In this document: positions 11,673-23,640 of the stretch, one piece after another
How positions within the stretch are numbered: the first letter of the stretch is position 1
Layout of the letters: each line of letters starts with the position of its first letter
NCBI GenBank assembly: GCA_947034895.1
Contig: OX344761.1
Span: 93,385,447 to 93,449,446, forward strand
Direction: 5' to 3'
Length of the DNA: 64,000 nt
From: Rhytidiadelphus loreus
Lineage: Eukaryota; Streptophyta; Bryopsida; Hypnales; Hylocomiaceae
Notes under the pieces: generated by a model
Seen by the model: the letters and a program-made list of their open reading frames with translations, nothing else
Database searches by the model: none
Told to the model about the DNA's origin: nothing
Program-made: the position numbers and the translations under genes

Positions 11673-12460
11673 TTAACCCCTAAACCCCTAAATTGCATTT
11701 TTTTGGCAAAATGGCAACTTAATACAAATATATATATAATTTTTTTTTAAATTTTCACACAACATGTGCTTGAGGAGTAGTTTTAAGGTGCAACAACTTT
11801 CATAACTTTTGACTACACAGTTAAAAGGTTATTGCGTAATGTGTAATTTTTAATGCTCAATTGTCAACTTGGATAGCTTAGAAAAAATCACTTTCTTAAG
11901 AAATAAAAATTTGAACTTGGTTTCTTAGATTTGTATATACGTGGAAAGCTTTGTATATTTCCTTTTTTAATACCAAGATGAAAGTTATGAGGAGTTTTAG
12001 TTTGTGGGCATTTGGAAAATCTTTGCTTTATAATATATTTTGAAGTACTTTATTTAACTCAATTTTCAGTATTTTTGAAAATAAATAAAAACATTGGATG
12101 CAGATTATTTATTACAATATTACAACATTACAACCATTGGAATTGGAATTTTTGATTTCTATAACTAAATTCTTAACAATTTATTATTTTAAATCATACT
12201 TTGTTTCTCAGGGGAGGATGTGCTATTCTATGAGCATGTGAGCATACAATTTTTTTGAGTGAATACCTATGACTGTGGATAGTGGGACCTATGACTGTGA
12301 ACATTAGAATATTAGAGAATTATGGTATAATTGAAGTATTGAACTAATCTTTTCATTTGTCAATAAATGGAAAGTATAGGAGATTACATGTTGATCAATG
12401 TTCTTTCTAGACTTGGGACCTCTCGAGGATGATGGAAAGAACCAACTTTTTAGTCTTAAT
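11673..12460. other. AT-rich region beginning with a one-sided TTAA/CCCCTAAA end
   Basis: The left edge (TTAA then CCCCTAAACCCC) looks like the left end of the TTAA-flanked family seen at 10070 and 15976, but I found no matching right end. No gene is seen in the remainder. Confidence 0.35.
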
Positions 12461-13930
12461 GTGTGGGTTGGTGAATTTAATTAGATTTTAGAAAAAAACA
12501 ATTTAGTGAAAAGGGGTTGATTCTATATGGAAAGAACTTGGTCAAACTAAATTTCATTTTGGTTGGTCATTGTCTTGTAGTAGTGTGGGTCTTATTAGGG
12601 CTCATGGAAGGGCAATAATGCTAGTATGTGAGCTTAGAAATGTGAGCCTATGAGCCTTGAGCCTAGGCACATAGGTACTCTACAACTATTGGAGATGTCT
12701 ATAATAAACATACTTATAATATAAACATCCTATAAATATGAAAGGTGCCTATAATATAGTTGCCTATAACATAGACACCTATAATATAAATATCCTATAA
12801 CCATGGAAGGTGCTTATACCATAGACAACTATAACATAACTATTCTATAACCATGGAAGGTGCTTACAACACAAACACTTATAATATAATTAGGCACCTA
12901 TAATATAAACATCATATAACCATAGAAGGTGCTAATAACATAGGTACCTACAACATAGACACCTATAATATAAACATCCTATAACTATGGAAGGTGCCTA
13001 TAACATAGGAGCTTAGGCTCGTATGCTCATGGGCTCAAGATCCTAAACTCACATAATAGCAACCGTGGATGGAAGGTAACCAATAATTTTCTCTTGATTT
13101 GTTGTTGAATTTGTTTAAATTTTTAAAAAAAAATTCCGTTGATAAAGATTATTTTTGTATCCAATGATCTTTGTCACATTGAATTTTTCTTTTGGATGAT
13201 CACTATCTTCTAGCATCATGGGTCTTTTCTGGACCATTAGGAAGGTACCATCATTTCCCTCTTGATCTACAAGTTGGTGGACTTGTTTAGATTTTAAAAA
13301 AGAAATTCATTGACAGGAATTCATTATGTAGAAAGAGCTTCGTCGCACCGAATTTCATTTTGTTGATCACTGTCTTATGGCAGTGTGGATTTTCTTGGAG
13401 TACTTGCACTTTTGCCTTGATTTGTTGGTGATCAAACTTGTTAAGATTTTGAAAGAAAATATTTGGTTGATAGGGGTTATTTTTGTAAAGAATGAACTTA
13501 ATTACATCAAATTCTTGATTAGTTGATTATTGTCCTCTTGTAGGACCTCCCAAAGGGATCCAACTCTTCCATCTTGATCTAATGGTCATTTGGTTGATCA
13601 TTTCCCTCTTGTTGATTGGGACCTTTTGGCTTCTATGCAGAGGATTGCGCATTTGCCGTCTTGATCTACTATTTGTTGAACTTTGTTAGATTCTAAGGGA
13701 AAAGAATGGTGATTGGGATTGTTTTGAAATCGAATGAATTTGTTCCATTAAGATTTGGATTCTTATGATCACTCTCTTCTTGTTGCTTGGGACTTCTTAG
13801 TGCCGAGGGGAGCACTTGCCATCTCAATGTGCTACTTGTTGGATTTTGTTAGAATTTAAGAAGAAAAAAATTGATCACTCTCCTCTTGTTACTTGGGACC
13901 TTTTGGTGCTGAGAGGAGCCTCCTAGCCAC
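12460..13930 (+). repeat. Degenerate long-period tandem repeat (about 165 bp)
   Basis: The phrase 'ttgttgaatttgttaagattttaa', in variants, recurs near 12467, 13100, 13273, 13425, 13672 and 13838. Each is followed at similar spacing by 'ttgatcactgtcctcttg'-like text and then 'ccatcttgatct'. Spacings of roughly 150-250 bases suggest an old satellite-like array with indels. It is interrupted by the minisatellite at about 12690-13010. Confidence 0.5.
12690..13010 (+). repeat. AT-rich minisatellite (ATAACATAGACACCTATAATATAAACATCC type)
   Basis: Variants of 'cctataatataaacatcctataac' followed by 'atggaaggtgc' recur about six times over 320 bases. The array is bracketed by two related passages, 'gagcctatgagccttgagcctaggc' before and 'gagcttaggctcgtatgctcatgggctc' after. 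Confidence 0.75.
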
Positions 13931-14870
13931 AGACCAAAAATAAATAAATATATTTTTGGTGGTTGGACTTCAGTGAGATGAATTTTCCATACGATTAGTA
14001 AGTGTAATTTTATGTGGCTAAGTGTAAAAATGGTGAACTACATGTTTCTATCCTAATCTGAAAGACTTCATACTCAAGTTACACATTTTGCTTTAGAAGC
14101 ATTAATTCCCTTTTTAGAACAAATATTGTAATGCAATAGAATATTCTATACAACCTTATTTCCATCTCCATTTATTTTTCACATCAATTGAGTTCTTCAT
14201 TTTTGTAATGTTTACTTCCATAATTCTAGATAGTATTAAAAATTAGAATTTTCATCAAAATTCTATATACCCATAATAGTTGATCAATGGTAATAGGTCC
14301 ACAATAATAGGTACTAAAATTTACTATAAATAGCAAATCTTGATCCAAATTTTTAATTATAATCTTTTTTTGGAAATATTATTGAGTTTTGTAATGCTTT
14401 TTCAAATTTCTAAGCTCAACACTGACATAATTACAACTCAGTGCTCACAAGCTCATGCTTACACGCTTACAAAATAGCATCATTGCTCTACCTCTTTCTA
14501 CTTACTATTTTATTTTTTCAAGCACAAATATGAAATATTTTTTGTTTGAATTATATATATATATTCCCAACTTACATCTTCGATATATTATAGAGAATAA
14601 CAAGTTGTAGGATCTACAAATTTGTGTTTAAAAAGTTTAAAAGATGAAATCTAACCATTTCAAAAGAGTTGATAATATGCCTTTTTGAAATCCAAGCAAC
14701 AAGGTCTTGCAATTGGCAAGGTTTCTTATTATAAATTTTTAGGAGGATGTACTTTAATAAATTAACTACATGATCCTATGGTTGGATTTGTTAATGAATA
14801 AATAAAGATGAAGATTTTAGCCTTGCTTTGGGCTTAAGTATTTTGAAGCAATTTTGGGCCTAAAAACATC
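13931..14870. other. AT-rich region, no gene seen
   Basis: No open frame with a recognisable motif. It probably represents decayed transposon sequence between the tandem array and the copia RNase H piece that follows. Confidence 0.35.
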
Positions 14871-14989
14871 TTCATACCTTTAGGTGTTCAAAATACTCTT
14901 CAATAGGAATTTGATATGTCAAATGATGGTGAAATCCATTATATACTAGAAAATCCCATATTATGTGACTGATAAGAAAAATGGATGAT

Positions 14990-15375
14990 GATACATTAAC
15001 AAAATTATTTAATTTCCAAACTTCAAGATTATAATATGTTAAGTTGTAATCCATTAGATACTCCTATGTCATCTAGTGTATGATTAAGCATAGACAATTG
15101 TTGTGATGAACAAAACCTTACCCAACCATATCCTTACTAAAATTTATTGTTGGTAGTTTAATGTACACCATCATCAACTCTGGACCAATATATAACTTTG
15201 CATAATATCTTTCCAACTTTGGTAATAGTCACATTCAAATTTTAAAACACACTTTGAGATACATTAAAGGCATGAACACTTTCATTTGGCATTAAATATC
15301 AAAAACAAGAGAATGGATAAATCTTACATGGTTTCTCCAACACGGATTGGGTTGGTGACAAAGCATTACATGTTA
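14990..15375 (+). pseudogene. Ty1/copia RNase H region remnant
   Basis: Reading across frames gives NPLDTPMSS, then LKHTLRYIKGMNTFIWH and HGFSNTDWVGDK, the usual order of the copia RNase H region. Several stops and frame changes are present. It is cut at about 15380 by a foldback element. Confidence 0.65.
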
Positions 15376-15380
15376 TTTTA

Positions 15381-15638
15381 GGCCTCCAAGAGACCGTTTG
15401 AGGGTTGTTCCCCTTCACTGTTCCCCTGCAGTGAAGGACGACCAGCTGTCCCAAAAAAAAATTCAAATTTACAAAAAAAAAAAAAATTCTTCAAAGTTCA
15501 AATGTAAAAAGAAGTTGAATTTTTTTTTCTAGAAATGTGTTGACAGCCTCTTGGCCACGTAGGATTGTTAAGGTATTAGGCCAGCAGTCGCATTCCTTTC
15601 ATTCTTACAGTAGTAGAACCCACAGTCTCTTGGAGGCC
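15381..15638. mobile_element. Foldback element with GGCCTCCAAGAGAC termini (possible relative of the CATTAG family)
   Basis: Starts GGCCTCCAAGAGACCGT and ends with the inverted repeat, 'acagtctcttggaggcc'. The interior has the same layout as the CATTAG elements: a GTTCCCC-rich arm, a long A/T tract, and a CTTGGCCACGT passage near 15550. The termini differ, so its link to that family is tentative. Confidence 0.6.
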
Positions 15639-15689
15639 TGGGAAACCTTCGGGGGGATCACTCCTTGTAATTAAAGGTATACACCTGAG

Positions 15690-17450
15690 TTAAGAGGATA
15701 TTTGATGTGGGGCTATTTACTTTAATTATTGCATTTAAGATGACCATATTCTTACATAAAAAGCTAAAAAGGGCATATTTTCAATACCCTATAGTTTTTA
15801 TAAATTCATTCATGCAAGTTTTAAAATGGGGCTATCTTACATATAAATTTTAAGTGTCCAATTTTCTCCCACCCACCCTTCTTCACAAATTTTCTCTTCC
15901 ATTTAATGCATCTATGTATGGGGTATACATTGTGAAACCAACAATAATCAATTGAATTCAAGTAGCAATTTTTAACCCCTAAAGGTCAATTGTCCATTGA
16001 ATGAACAATTGAAACTCTAGGTAGGTTCCTATGAAGTCAATTTTGGTCAAATGTTCATAAAATTTTAACACAAGATGTGAACATGTATCCTCTTAGTGGA
16101 AATATAATTTTTTTCCGCCCTAAATTTTTTTGGCAGTCCTTGCAATTTGGGCATCTTTGAGGCATCTTTTGCAAAAACTCTCGTCAACTATTGAAATTTG
16201 GCATTTTTGATACTAATAAAATATGACATACAATTATCAAAAACAATTTAGTTCTCAAATCACATTCTCAGAGTAGTCAAACTTTATTAGCTATGTTAGG
16301 GTGGCTTCAAGAAAAAAACTTTTCTTCTAACCTCAAGCCCTATTATCTTGCAATATGTGAAGTTAAAGTTCTTGAAACTTTTTCCAAGTATTCTAAATGT
16401 TTGTCTTTAATTTTTAACCATTTGGATTTCAAATAAAAAAATATCTTATTACACAAGAATTCATCAAAAAAAGACTAGTGTATTACTAATGCACTTAACC
16501 TATTTGCATTGCAAGTTGATTCAGATTTTTCATGAGTGAACTTAACATCATATATTTATGAGTAGTCAAAATCCTCATTTTTGAGTAGACCAAAAATTTT
16601 ACTCTAAGAGGGCTTGAAGTCTGTTGATCCTAGTTTGCAAGAATGTGAATAAAGATTTTTTTCTCACTTCAAACATTATAATTTTTCAATCCACATGGTC
16701 AAATGGGCTAAAATTGTTTCCACACATTTCCATAATTATATAATACACTTTTATACAATTGAAATTTTTTTAAATAATTTTTTATTTTAGACAATGCATA
16801 AAAAATTGGCAAATTTGGATTTTTCCTCTTCCAAAACACCCTCTAGTCTTTAGGGGTTAATAACATTGAACACTTTAGAATTCCTAATGAAACTATTCCA
16901 TGAAAATCTCATTCAATACAAGTGTGATCAACACATATGGCTTCAAAGATTAGAGTTAAATGGACTATAAATTCTTATCATATTGTACAATTTTCATTTG
17001 TTAAATCCACTAAGGTAAACCTCCCTATTCATATTATGTGACAATTTTTCCACTAACCCTTTTAGTTGATGTCTTACATTTATATATATTTTTTTGGTAT
17101 ATATACTATAAGTACCATGGCACAATTTTAGTCAACCACTCTTCATTGTAGATTTTCTTGAATATGTCCATTTTGTCATCCATATAAAATTATTTGTCCA
17201 CATCTATACTCATCATACTATGAAAAATCTGCACGGCTTCTATTTGTCAAGGCTAACTTATTAATAAAAATTCATAATATATGATGTTTTTACATACCCT
17301 AATTTATATATATTAGAGTGTGTAGCATTTCATGAACCCTATAGTAGTTCTACAAATTATATAAAATTTTCTACCTTTGAATTAAATGAATCCTATCTTT
17401 TAACTCATGTAGTTTTCTAAAAACCGTGAGTGTTCCCCCTGGGGGGAAAC
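15690..17450. repeat. Interspersed repeat, inverted relative to about 24060-24640
   Basis: 15690-15900 matches the reverse complement of about 24430-24640, and 17250-17440 matches the reverse complement of about 24060-24240. The family is unknown. The middle differs: here a TTAA-flanked element (15976-16856) and about 400 extra bases separate the two homologous parts. Confidence 0.6.
15976..16856. mobile_element. TTAA-flanked element with CCCCTAAAG termini, member 2
   Basis: Starts CCCCTAAAGGTC and ends GTCTTTAGGGG, with TTAA on both sides (15972-15975 and 16857-16860). Same terminal sequence and target as the element at 10070-10642, but 881 bp long and with a different AT-rich interior. No coding region. 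Confidence 0.6.
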
Positions 17451-18317
17451 CATCTAATGACACCCATCATTCCACCTCAAAGAACAATATGATGGAAAGC
17501 TTAACAACTCAAACCAACAGTCTATTGCCTCCAAGGCTCCAAAAAGAAGCGCATACTAAGGTCGCAAATAATGACACACAACAAGAACTCCAAATCCTAA
17601 AGCTTTGTGAAAACCTAAAACTAGATGGATTGGTAAAATGGATGGATGAAGAAAATTTGAATGAGTAGTAGACTATCAATATTATATAGTATAATTATAT
17701 AGATAGACAATGCATTTTATGGAAAGGATGTATTTGATTGTAAGACTTATCTTTGCAATATAAAGTGTGCAACTTGGATACATTTTACAACAATCATAAA
17801 TAATATTATAATCTCTACATTAGGGATAGTCACCTCTTCTTCAAGAAGCAAACTTCTATGAAGAATGAGAAGTTGGTGAGAAAAAAGAGGAGTCACACCT
17901 TCATGGAGGCCTTCCATAAGAAAATATTCTTAGTTGGATATATCTTCCACACTCCTAGTGCTCACTTCCACAGGTGAAGATTAGGAGTGCAAAAGATATA
18001 TATTCAACTAAGAATATTCCTTTGTGCTCTACACTTTCACCTTTCCACTACCACTTTCACCTTCATTGTTGCCGATTTATCTCCAATCTTACATCTAATC
18101 TTAAATTTAGGTGAATGTATTCTCCATTTTTTTTCATTCTCCACTGTCAACACATCTTTTAGGGGTGTCACACCTTCTTCACCCACGGTGGCCTGGCCTC
18201 TCATTGGCTCCTCCAAACCCTCACCAACTTCTCATTATGCATTCTCCAAGGACTTGGTGAAGAAGGTGTGACTACCCCTGGTGAGAACGGAACAGGAAAT
18301 TTGCACCGTCAAAACTA
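17451..18317. other. Non-coding stretch with an unassigned 80-residue open frame
   Basis: An open frame at 17426-17668 (+) has no recognisable motif and may be chance or a decayed retroelement piece. At 17870-18290, 'gtcacacctt' and 'cacttctcattc' type phrases appear in both orientations ('gaatgagaagttggtgag' against 'ctcaccaacttctcatt'). This gives an inverted repeat of about 20 bases around 17860 and 18222 that may be another decayed foldback element. Confidence 0.35.
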
Positions 18318-18602
18318 CACTAATAATGATATATAGTGTTGGCAACACTAATTACGAAGTACAACACTAAATGTCAACAATTTCACCAGTGTTACTAACA
18401 CTAAATGTCAATATAGGCACTATTTGACAACTTTTTGAATTTTTTTAAGGTAATATAAATCTTTAACAAGACTTCATTTAGTGTTAAAGGTAATTTCATA
18501 TTAGAAATGAACTCACAAAAGGTGGAAAGTAAAACTCTAAATGGGTCTGGTAAAAATTAGGTAACACTATTAGTAACATAACACTAAATACCATTATTAG
18601 TG
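18318..18602. mobile_element. TA-flanked foldback element with CACTAATAATG termini
   Basis: Starts CACTAATAATGATATATAG and ends with the inverted counterpart, '...taccattattagtg'. TA lies directly outside both ends (18316-18317 and 18603-18604), consistent with a TA target duplication as in Tc1/mariner-type (Stowaway-like) elements. Inner copies of AACACTAAATGTCAA occur in the arms. It shares the TAGTGTT arm motif with the element at 63166-63715. Confidence 0.75.
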
Positions 18603-18604
18603 TA

Positions 18605-19517
18605 CTGAGCGCAACGTCAACTCACATCGGACTTCGAACACATTCCACAGAACATCCGTTCACTGGGGAAAAACGATACGGGTACTACCAAAGTGCACAG
18701 CACTAGCTATAGCAACAACTGCGGACATCACAACGTTGGGTACGTATCAAACTGCTTACGACTGTGAATATTTGGAAGATGCGAGGGAAGATGGGTACAA
18801 CGGAGTATCAATTTGCACAAGTCTTGCAGCATCAGTGGCCATCTGGAAGACGGGTACCTAATCGAAGCGCACATGACTTGTAGCATTTCTGAACAATGTG
18901 AATCTGGCTCATGAACCGCAAGCGGAATATATGGTGAACACGTACAATGAATCTCATGAAAACAGATATACCGGTGTGCACACACGTACCACAATTAATT
19001 GTCGATGTACGCAGTCACCGAAGTTGGCAACCGAAAACCTGTGATCACCGACTGTCTGCACGATCTGTGACCCGCAGGTCATTCCCGAAGCCCTCGTACA
19101 GTCGCACTGTCAAAGGCACCATTAATTCTCCGCTGGCCGTTCAGAAACCCATGCCACGTTGCGAAGGACCGCAATTTCAACCGTGAAAGCACCCGATTGT
19201 GGTCGTAATACGTCCTAAACTGGTCAGGTCTCAACCGCTTTCCGATTGTTTAATGACTCGAAGTTGCAATCTGCAGGACCTAAATTCGACAACGGAAACC
19301 ATTTGCATCGCTAACCTCCTTTGTTCGGAAAACCACTCAGCAAAACAGACAATCCGTCACCTAACCAACGACGTAAGTGTATAACTACTCTTATCAGCGT
19401 CTGCGCCATGAAGGACGCGATTTAGAACTCTGCACTGAAAGGGCCTTCGGTAGGGTGCGGCAGTAGGGACCGCTCGGGTATGGGTTCGACTACCTTATCC
19501 AGAGTTTCTAGACGACT
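18605..19517. other. Base-balanced island directly upstream of copy B
   Basis: Unlike the AT-rich sequence around it, this stretch has fairly even base composition with many CG dinucleotides. It holds only short open frames on both strands, without family motifs. It runs from the right end of a foldback element to the start of the Bet v 1 unit, so it may be unique low-copy sequence or copy B's promoter region. Confidence 0.4.
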
Positions 19518-22256
19518 CGGTTGACCGAACTTCAACCGAGACAACGTCAACCCCAAGTCAAATTAGCAGGTCGCCAATATGAAGATACGGCGACGGGAGC
19601 TTGATCTGGAGCTAGTCGGTCCGCAAGGTCTGGTTGTCAAACTGGACTGGTTTAGCAAATACTTGGTCAGCTCAGTAGTCGTCACCCGTCAAACTAAATT
19701 ACGATCGAAGCCGTTCTCTACAAAGAGCTCTCGGATCATCCACAACAATCACACCAAGCTCTTCACTGCACTTCTTCCAGGTGAACGATCGGTCGCTGCT
19801 CTCGCATTTAGCCCTGCCAGATTAGAATCGCTGCAGCATAGAATCATGTCTCACACCTTTGCGCACACCGAGATCCTCCAGGCCTCCGCTGATGAAATCT
19901 GGGAGGCTTGCAAGAATGCCGACAAGATTCTGTGCCACCTCATGCCAGAGTTTTTCGCCAAGACCGAGTATGAGCGGGGCCATGGCGAGCCTGGAAGCAT
20001 TCGTGTCGTCACTATGGGTCCCGGTATATATGCGGCCATTCTTATTGTAATCTTTCAATTCCAGATGAATTTGAGTGAATGATCTGATGCAATTGCGTTT
20101 CGTGCCTGATTCCGTCTCCTATGGACTAAACCCTGTTGATTAGCAACGGCAAGCTAAGTCGTCTCTTCCAATACACTTGGTTGGACTTTAATTGGCAAGT
20201 TGGGTGTGAGCACGACTTGTTACTCAACGTCTACAGCGACTGATGTCGGAATGGAAATGCAAATAGTAATCTACAACGTCCCACTTCACTTTGATAGTTG
20301 ATCGCAAAAGAGTTTGGCTCTTGCACCCAACGCGATCTCTCTGAAATTTCTCTCACGAATACTGGGTCGATGTGTCACTTTGAGGTGACGCAAATGTGAA
20401 TTTGCTGCGCAGCGGTTCCGCATGCGGGACGCGTGAAGGAGCGGATGGACAAGTTCGACGACGCCACCAGGACGCTGGGCTACACGGTGTTGGAGGGCGA
20501 CCCCAGGTACAGCACCTTCAGCGCCGAGATGCAATTCGAACCGCAGCACGACGGGACCACCGCAGGCACCTGGACGGCCAAGTATGAGCCGGTGGGAGAC
20601 ATGGGCCCTCCCGAGCACATCAAAGCCATCGTCACCATAGTGATGAAGACGCTGGAGCGTGCTGTGCACCAGAAGAAGACGCTGACACACACGGAGACGC
20701 TGGAGGCCACCCCCGACGCGATCTGGAGTGCGTGCAAGAATGCAGACGACATTCTGTGCAAGGCTATGCCGCAGTTCTTCGAGTCGACGACTCTGGTCCA
20801 AGGCCATGGCGAGCCGGGGAGCATTCGTGTCGTCAAGACGGGACCTGGTAATGGATTCCTTTCTCCCTCAAATGTTCGTGAATTGCAAATTGCGACCTTG
20901 GTTGCTTATCACTAGACACTCTGTCAATGTAAGTAGCACTTTCAATCTTACAACCAAGAATCAGAACCTTCAATTGTTTTAAATTTGGGTACCAAACATG
21001 CAGAATCCAATTGTAGAATCTCCACGATCACGCTGTGTGTCTCCTGCCCTCAAAGTCGCGGTTGTTGATTAAAAGTACGCTAGAAGATCATCAGAATCCA
21101 AAAGATCGTCTAGCACTGCACTTTGGCCTTCTGGCTAACTTAATTTACTTGAATCTCAAGTGGTTGCATCCAATAGTCTATAAATCAGAGTCGTTAGTGG
21201 ATCGGAAGTGCAATGAAGAAGAGCGAGCATACTAGTTTCGAATCCTCATCCTCTCTCAGTCAATTATACTCTGCCACACCACATTTCACTAACAGGGAGA
21301 GCTCCTTAGAACGGCAGTCGTGACGAAATTGGGATGTCGTCAGAACCATGTTGTCCTAAGCTGCTGTGAATTTCAAAACCCTGAAGAAATCTCGAGAATA
21401 AAATCAGTTTCCTGTCCACGCGCTCGTGCTCCCACCTGCGAATACGAAACCCTACATCGGCATGATGTAATCCCAGATGGAATTAGGTTTTCTGTCCTCG
21501 CGCTACTGTTCCCATCTGTAAATTCAAAGTCCTGCATTACCATGATGCAATCAATCTCCAGAACTAGATTAGGTTTCTGTTCTGCTCCCACCTGCGATTC
21601 CAGAGTCCTACATTACCATGATGCAATCAATCTCCAGTATTGAATTAGCTATCCGACAATCCTCGAGCTCCTGCACAATTCTGACCTTGTGTCCTTTCTT
21701 TTGCTTGCCCTTTCTGCGTCCCCAGCCATCCCGTTCGCAGGTGAAGTGACGGAGCGCATGGACCTTTTCGACCACGCGAGCAAGAAGATGGGGTACACGG
21801 TGCTGAAGGGCGATCCGCGCTACCGTGACATGTCCGCCACCATGCAATTCAAGGAAGGACCCCGCGACGGCACCACCACAGCCGTGTGGGTGGCCTCGTA
21901 CGTGCCCGAGGGCGACGTGGGTCCTCCCGAGCACATCAAAAACATCGTGTCTCTCTCGTGGAAAGCCATTGCCGACGCTGCCAAGACTATTGGAGTTCAC
22001 TAGGAAGGGTTCGACATTTCGACAGTTAGGGTTTAGGGTTTAAGATCATTCTTGAAGCCTTCGGTTGTGGATTCACTCGTATGTTTATGTCCACGAATAA
22101 GCTTAGCTAGGTTTGGTTTCCGCAACCGAACTGGTAATGAATTTTGTTCCCCTAATTGACAGGTCCGTGACCTCGCAATTTTAAACTGAGTTCTGTAATT
22201 CGTGAAAAGAGTATGTTTGGGAGATGAGTGTGTGTAGTTTCCTTATCTCCGCAAAA
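19518..22256. repeat. Segmental duplication, copy B (Bet v 1 unit)
   Basis: From about 19540 through the stop codon of its gene, copy B aligns with copy A at a constant offset of 13,962, with only scattered substitutions through the exons and introns. Similarity fades soon after about 22250. The copies are in direct orientation. Confidence 0.85.
19846..22003 (+). CDS. Two-domain Bet v 1-like protein, copy B
   Basis: Predicted exons are 19846-20023, 20413-20847 and 21741-22003, the same lengths as copy A, giving 291 residues. All splice dinucleotides are intact and no stop interrupts the frame. The clearest coding difference from copy A is in exon 2, where the VVKM following the second Gly-rich loop reads VVKT. 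Most other exon differences are silent. In this copy alone the frame is open upstream to an ATG at 19579, which would add 89 basic, Ser-rich residues. Because copy A has a TGA in that stretch and copy C a frame change, I keep 19846 as the start. Role and fold are as for copy A: small-ligand binding, substrate unknown. Confidence 0.82.
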
Positions 22257-22711
22257 TATTTGTTAAAAAACAAATATCGATGAAGATTTTGACATTGCTT
22301 TTGGGATGAGTAGTACTAAAGGAGTACTTTTTTGGTTTTTGAAACATGTTAAACCAAATTTCATTGCAAAAGAAAATAAGATACAACTACCCACAAGTGG
22401 CTTGGCAAAAAGAGCAAATACTTAAGAAGTATTTGAAATGGAATTTGAAGTCTAAATTTTGATGGTTCTATTACCCAAAAGTCAAAAATTTAATTGCTTC
22501 TAATGTGTATTGCAACACATCTAATTTTGGATGGTTCCAATACACTTTCAACACTCCTAACTTTGGGAAGGTGGTTTAGGTGAGGGACAAGATGCTCCGC
22601 AAGGATGGAACGAGGCCTAGGTAGCGAAGATGGAATGGAATCTAGGTAGGGAGACTTGAACGGGACCCGGGTAGGGCAAAAGTTGGGGGATATAAAAAGT
22701 GAGCTAGCTTG
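22257..22711. other. Non-coding region between copy B and the Tourist-like element
   Basis: AT-rich, no gene seen. Around 22600-22680 there are near repeats of 'gatggaacgaggcctaggtag', 'gatggaatggaatctaggtag' and 'gagacttgaacgggacccgggtag', a small degenerate tandem repeat of about 30 bases. Confidence 0.4.
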
Positions 22712-22714
22712 TTA

Positions 22715-22977
22715 GAGCATCCCCACCAGGTAGTTCTGTATCCCTAAAAATTTAGGGACAAGACCTCAGATGGGGATGGGGATACAGAAGCTTGCGCGCA
22801 CCGGTCTCGAAACAAGAGCTCTACCCCAAATTTATAGAGAACTCGGTAAAAGTTGGGCCCAATTCCCTATATTGGAGCTCATATAGAGAACTCGCGAGGT
22901 CTCATCCCTATAAAGTCAAGGTTGACTAGATTGAGGTCCCGAGTTTAGGGAAAGAGAACTCCCTGGTGGGGATGCTC
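22715..22977. mobile_element. Tourist-like (PIF/Harbinger) MITE
   Basis: Starts GAGCATCCCCACCAGG and ends CCTGGTGGGGATGCTC, a perfect 16-bp terminal inverted repeat, with TTA on both sides (22712-22714 and 22978-22980). TTA duplication and GC-rich ends of this kind are characteristic of PIF/Harbinger MITEs. The 263-bp interior is non-coding. Confidence 0.9.
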
Positions 22978-22984
22978 TTAGGAT

Positions 22985-23640
22985 TCGGCCCCATTTCAGT
23001 TCCCCTAAATTTACTAAAGGGGGGGTATTTAACGTCTCCTTCTTTCTAATGCTTGGAATATAAAGTTTGTAGACCTTGTTGTCAATATTGTAGCCAACAA
23101 ATATACATTGTTGACTTTTGTTGTCCATTATTTTGTGATTTTCCTTGGGAATATGATAGTAAGAAATTTAGCCAATTTTTTTGAAGTGATTAACAAAACC
23201 CTTCTTACCAGAATATTTCTCTTTCGGCGTCACATCTTAATTTGCATGTGTTGAACTTTGATTGATTAGATAGTTTGCTATTGATATGGCTTCATTCTAT
23301 ATTGCTATAGAAATTGGTAGTTAATATGCTATTGCCAAGCTTTAGGCTTGTTTCATGATACTACAATTGTGGTACTTAGCAATGCCATTTTGTTGTGGTG
23401 TATGAGCCTATGTAAGCTCTTTATGAATACCTTCTTGAGCACCAAAAAGATTAAATTCATGGATGTATATTCCTTGTCCCTACAAGTTTGAAAAGTGATC
23501 AATCTATTCACAGTTTTGGTTCAAGTTTGTCATTGAATTATTGGAAGAATTGAAAGATCTGATCTTTGTTGTCCTAGAAGTAAACTAAGATTTTATAAGA
23601 ATAGTCATGGATCATTGCAAGAAACACTTGCTATTTTTGG
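22985..23640 (-). pseudogene. Ty1/copia integrase region remnant
   Basis: On the minus strand, TPQQNGIAK followed by NCSIMKQA (about 23400-23340) is the copia integrase core. CIFVGYNIDNKVYKLYIPS (about 23100-23040) is the downstream integrase tail. Stops occur between them. It is the 3'-most part of a copia element whose gag lies near 26.4-26.6 kb. Confidence 0.75.

Noticed and set aside
12690..13010. Repeat array considered as a CRISPR array
   Set aside because: Units are degenerate, contiguous and AT-rich without unique spacers, in a plant-type genome.
17426..17668. 80-residue plus-strand frame
   Set aside because: No recognisable domain; sits in repeat debris. Possibly retroelement-derived but not supported.
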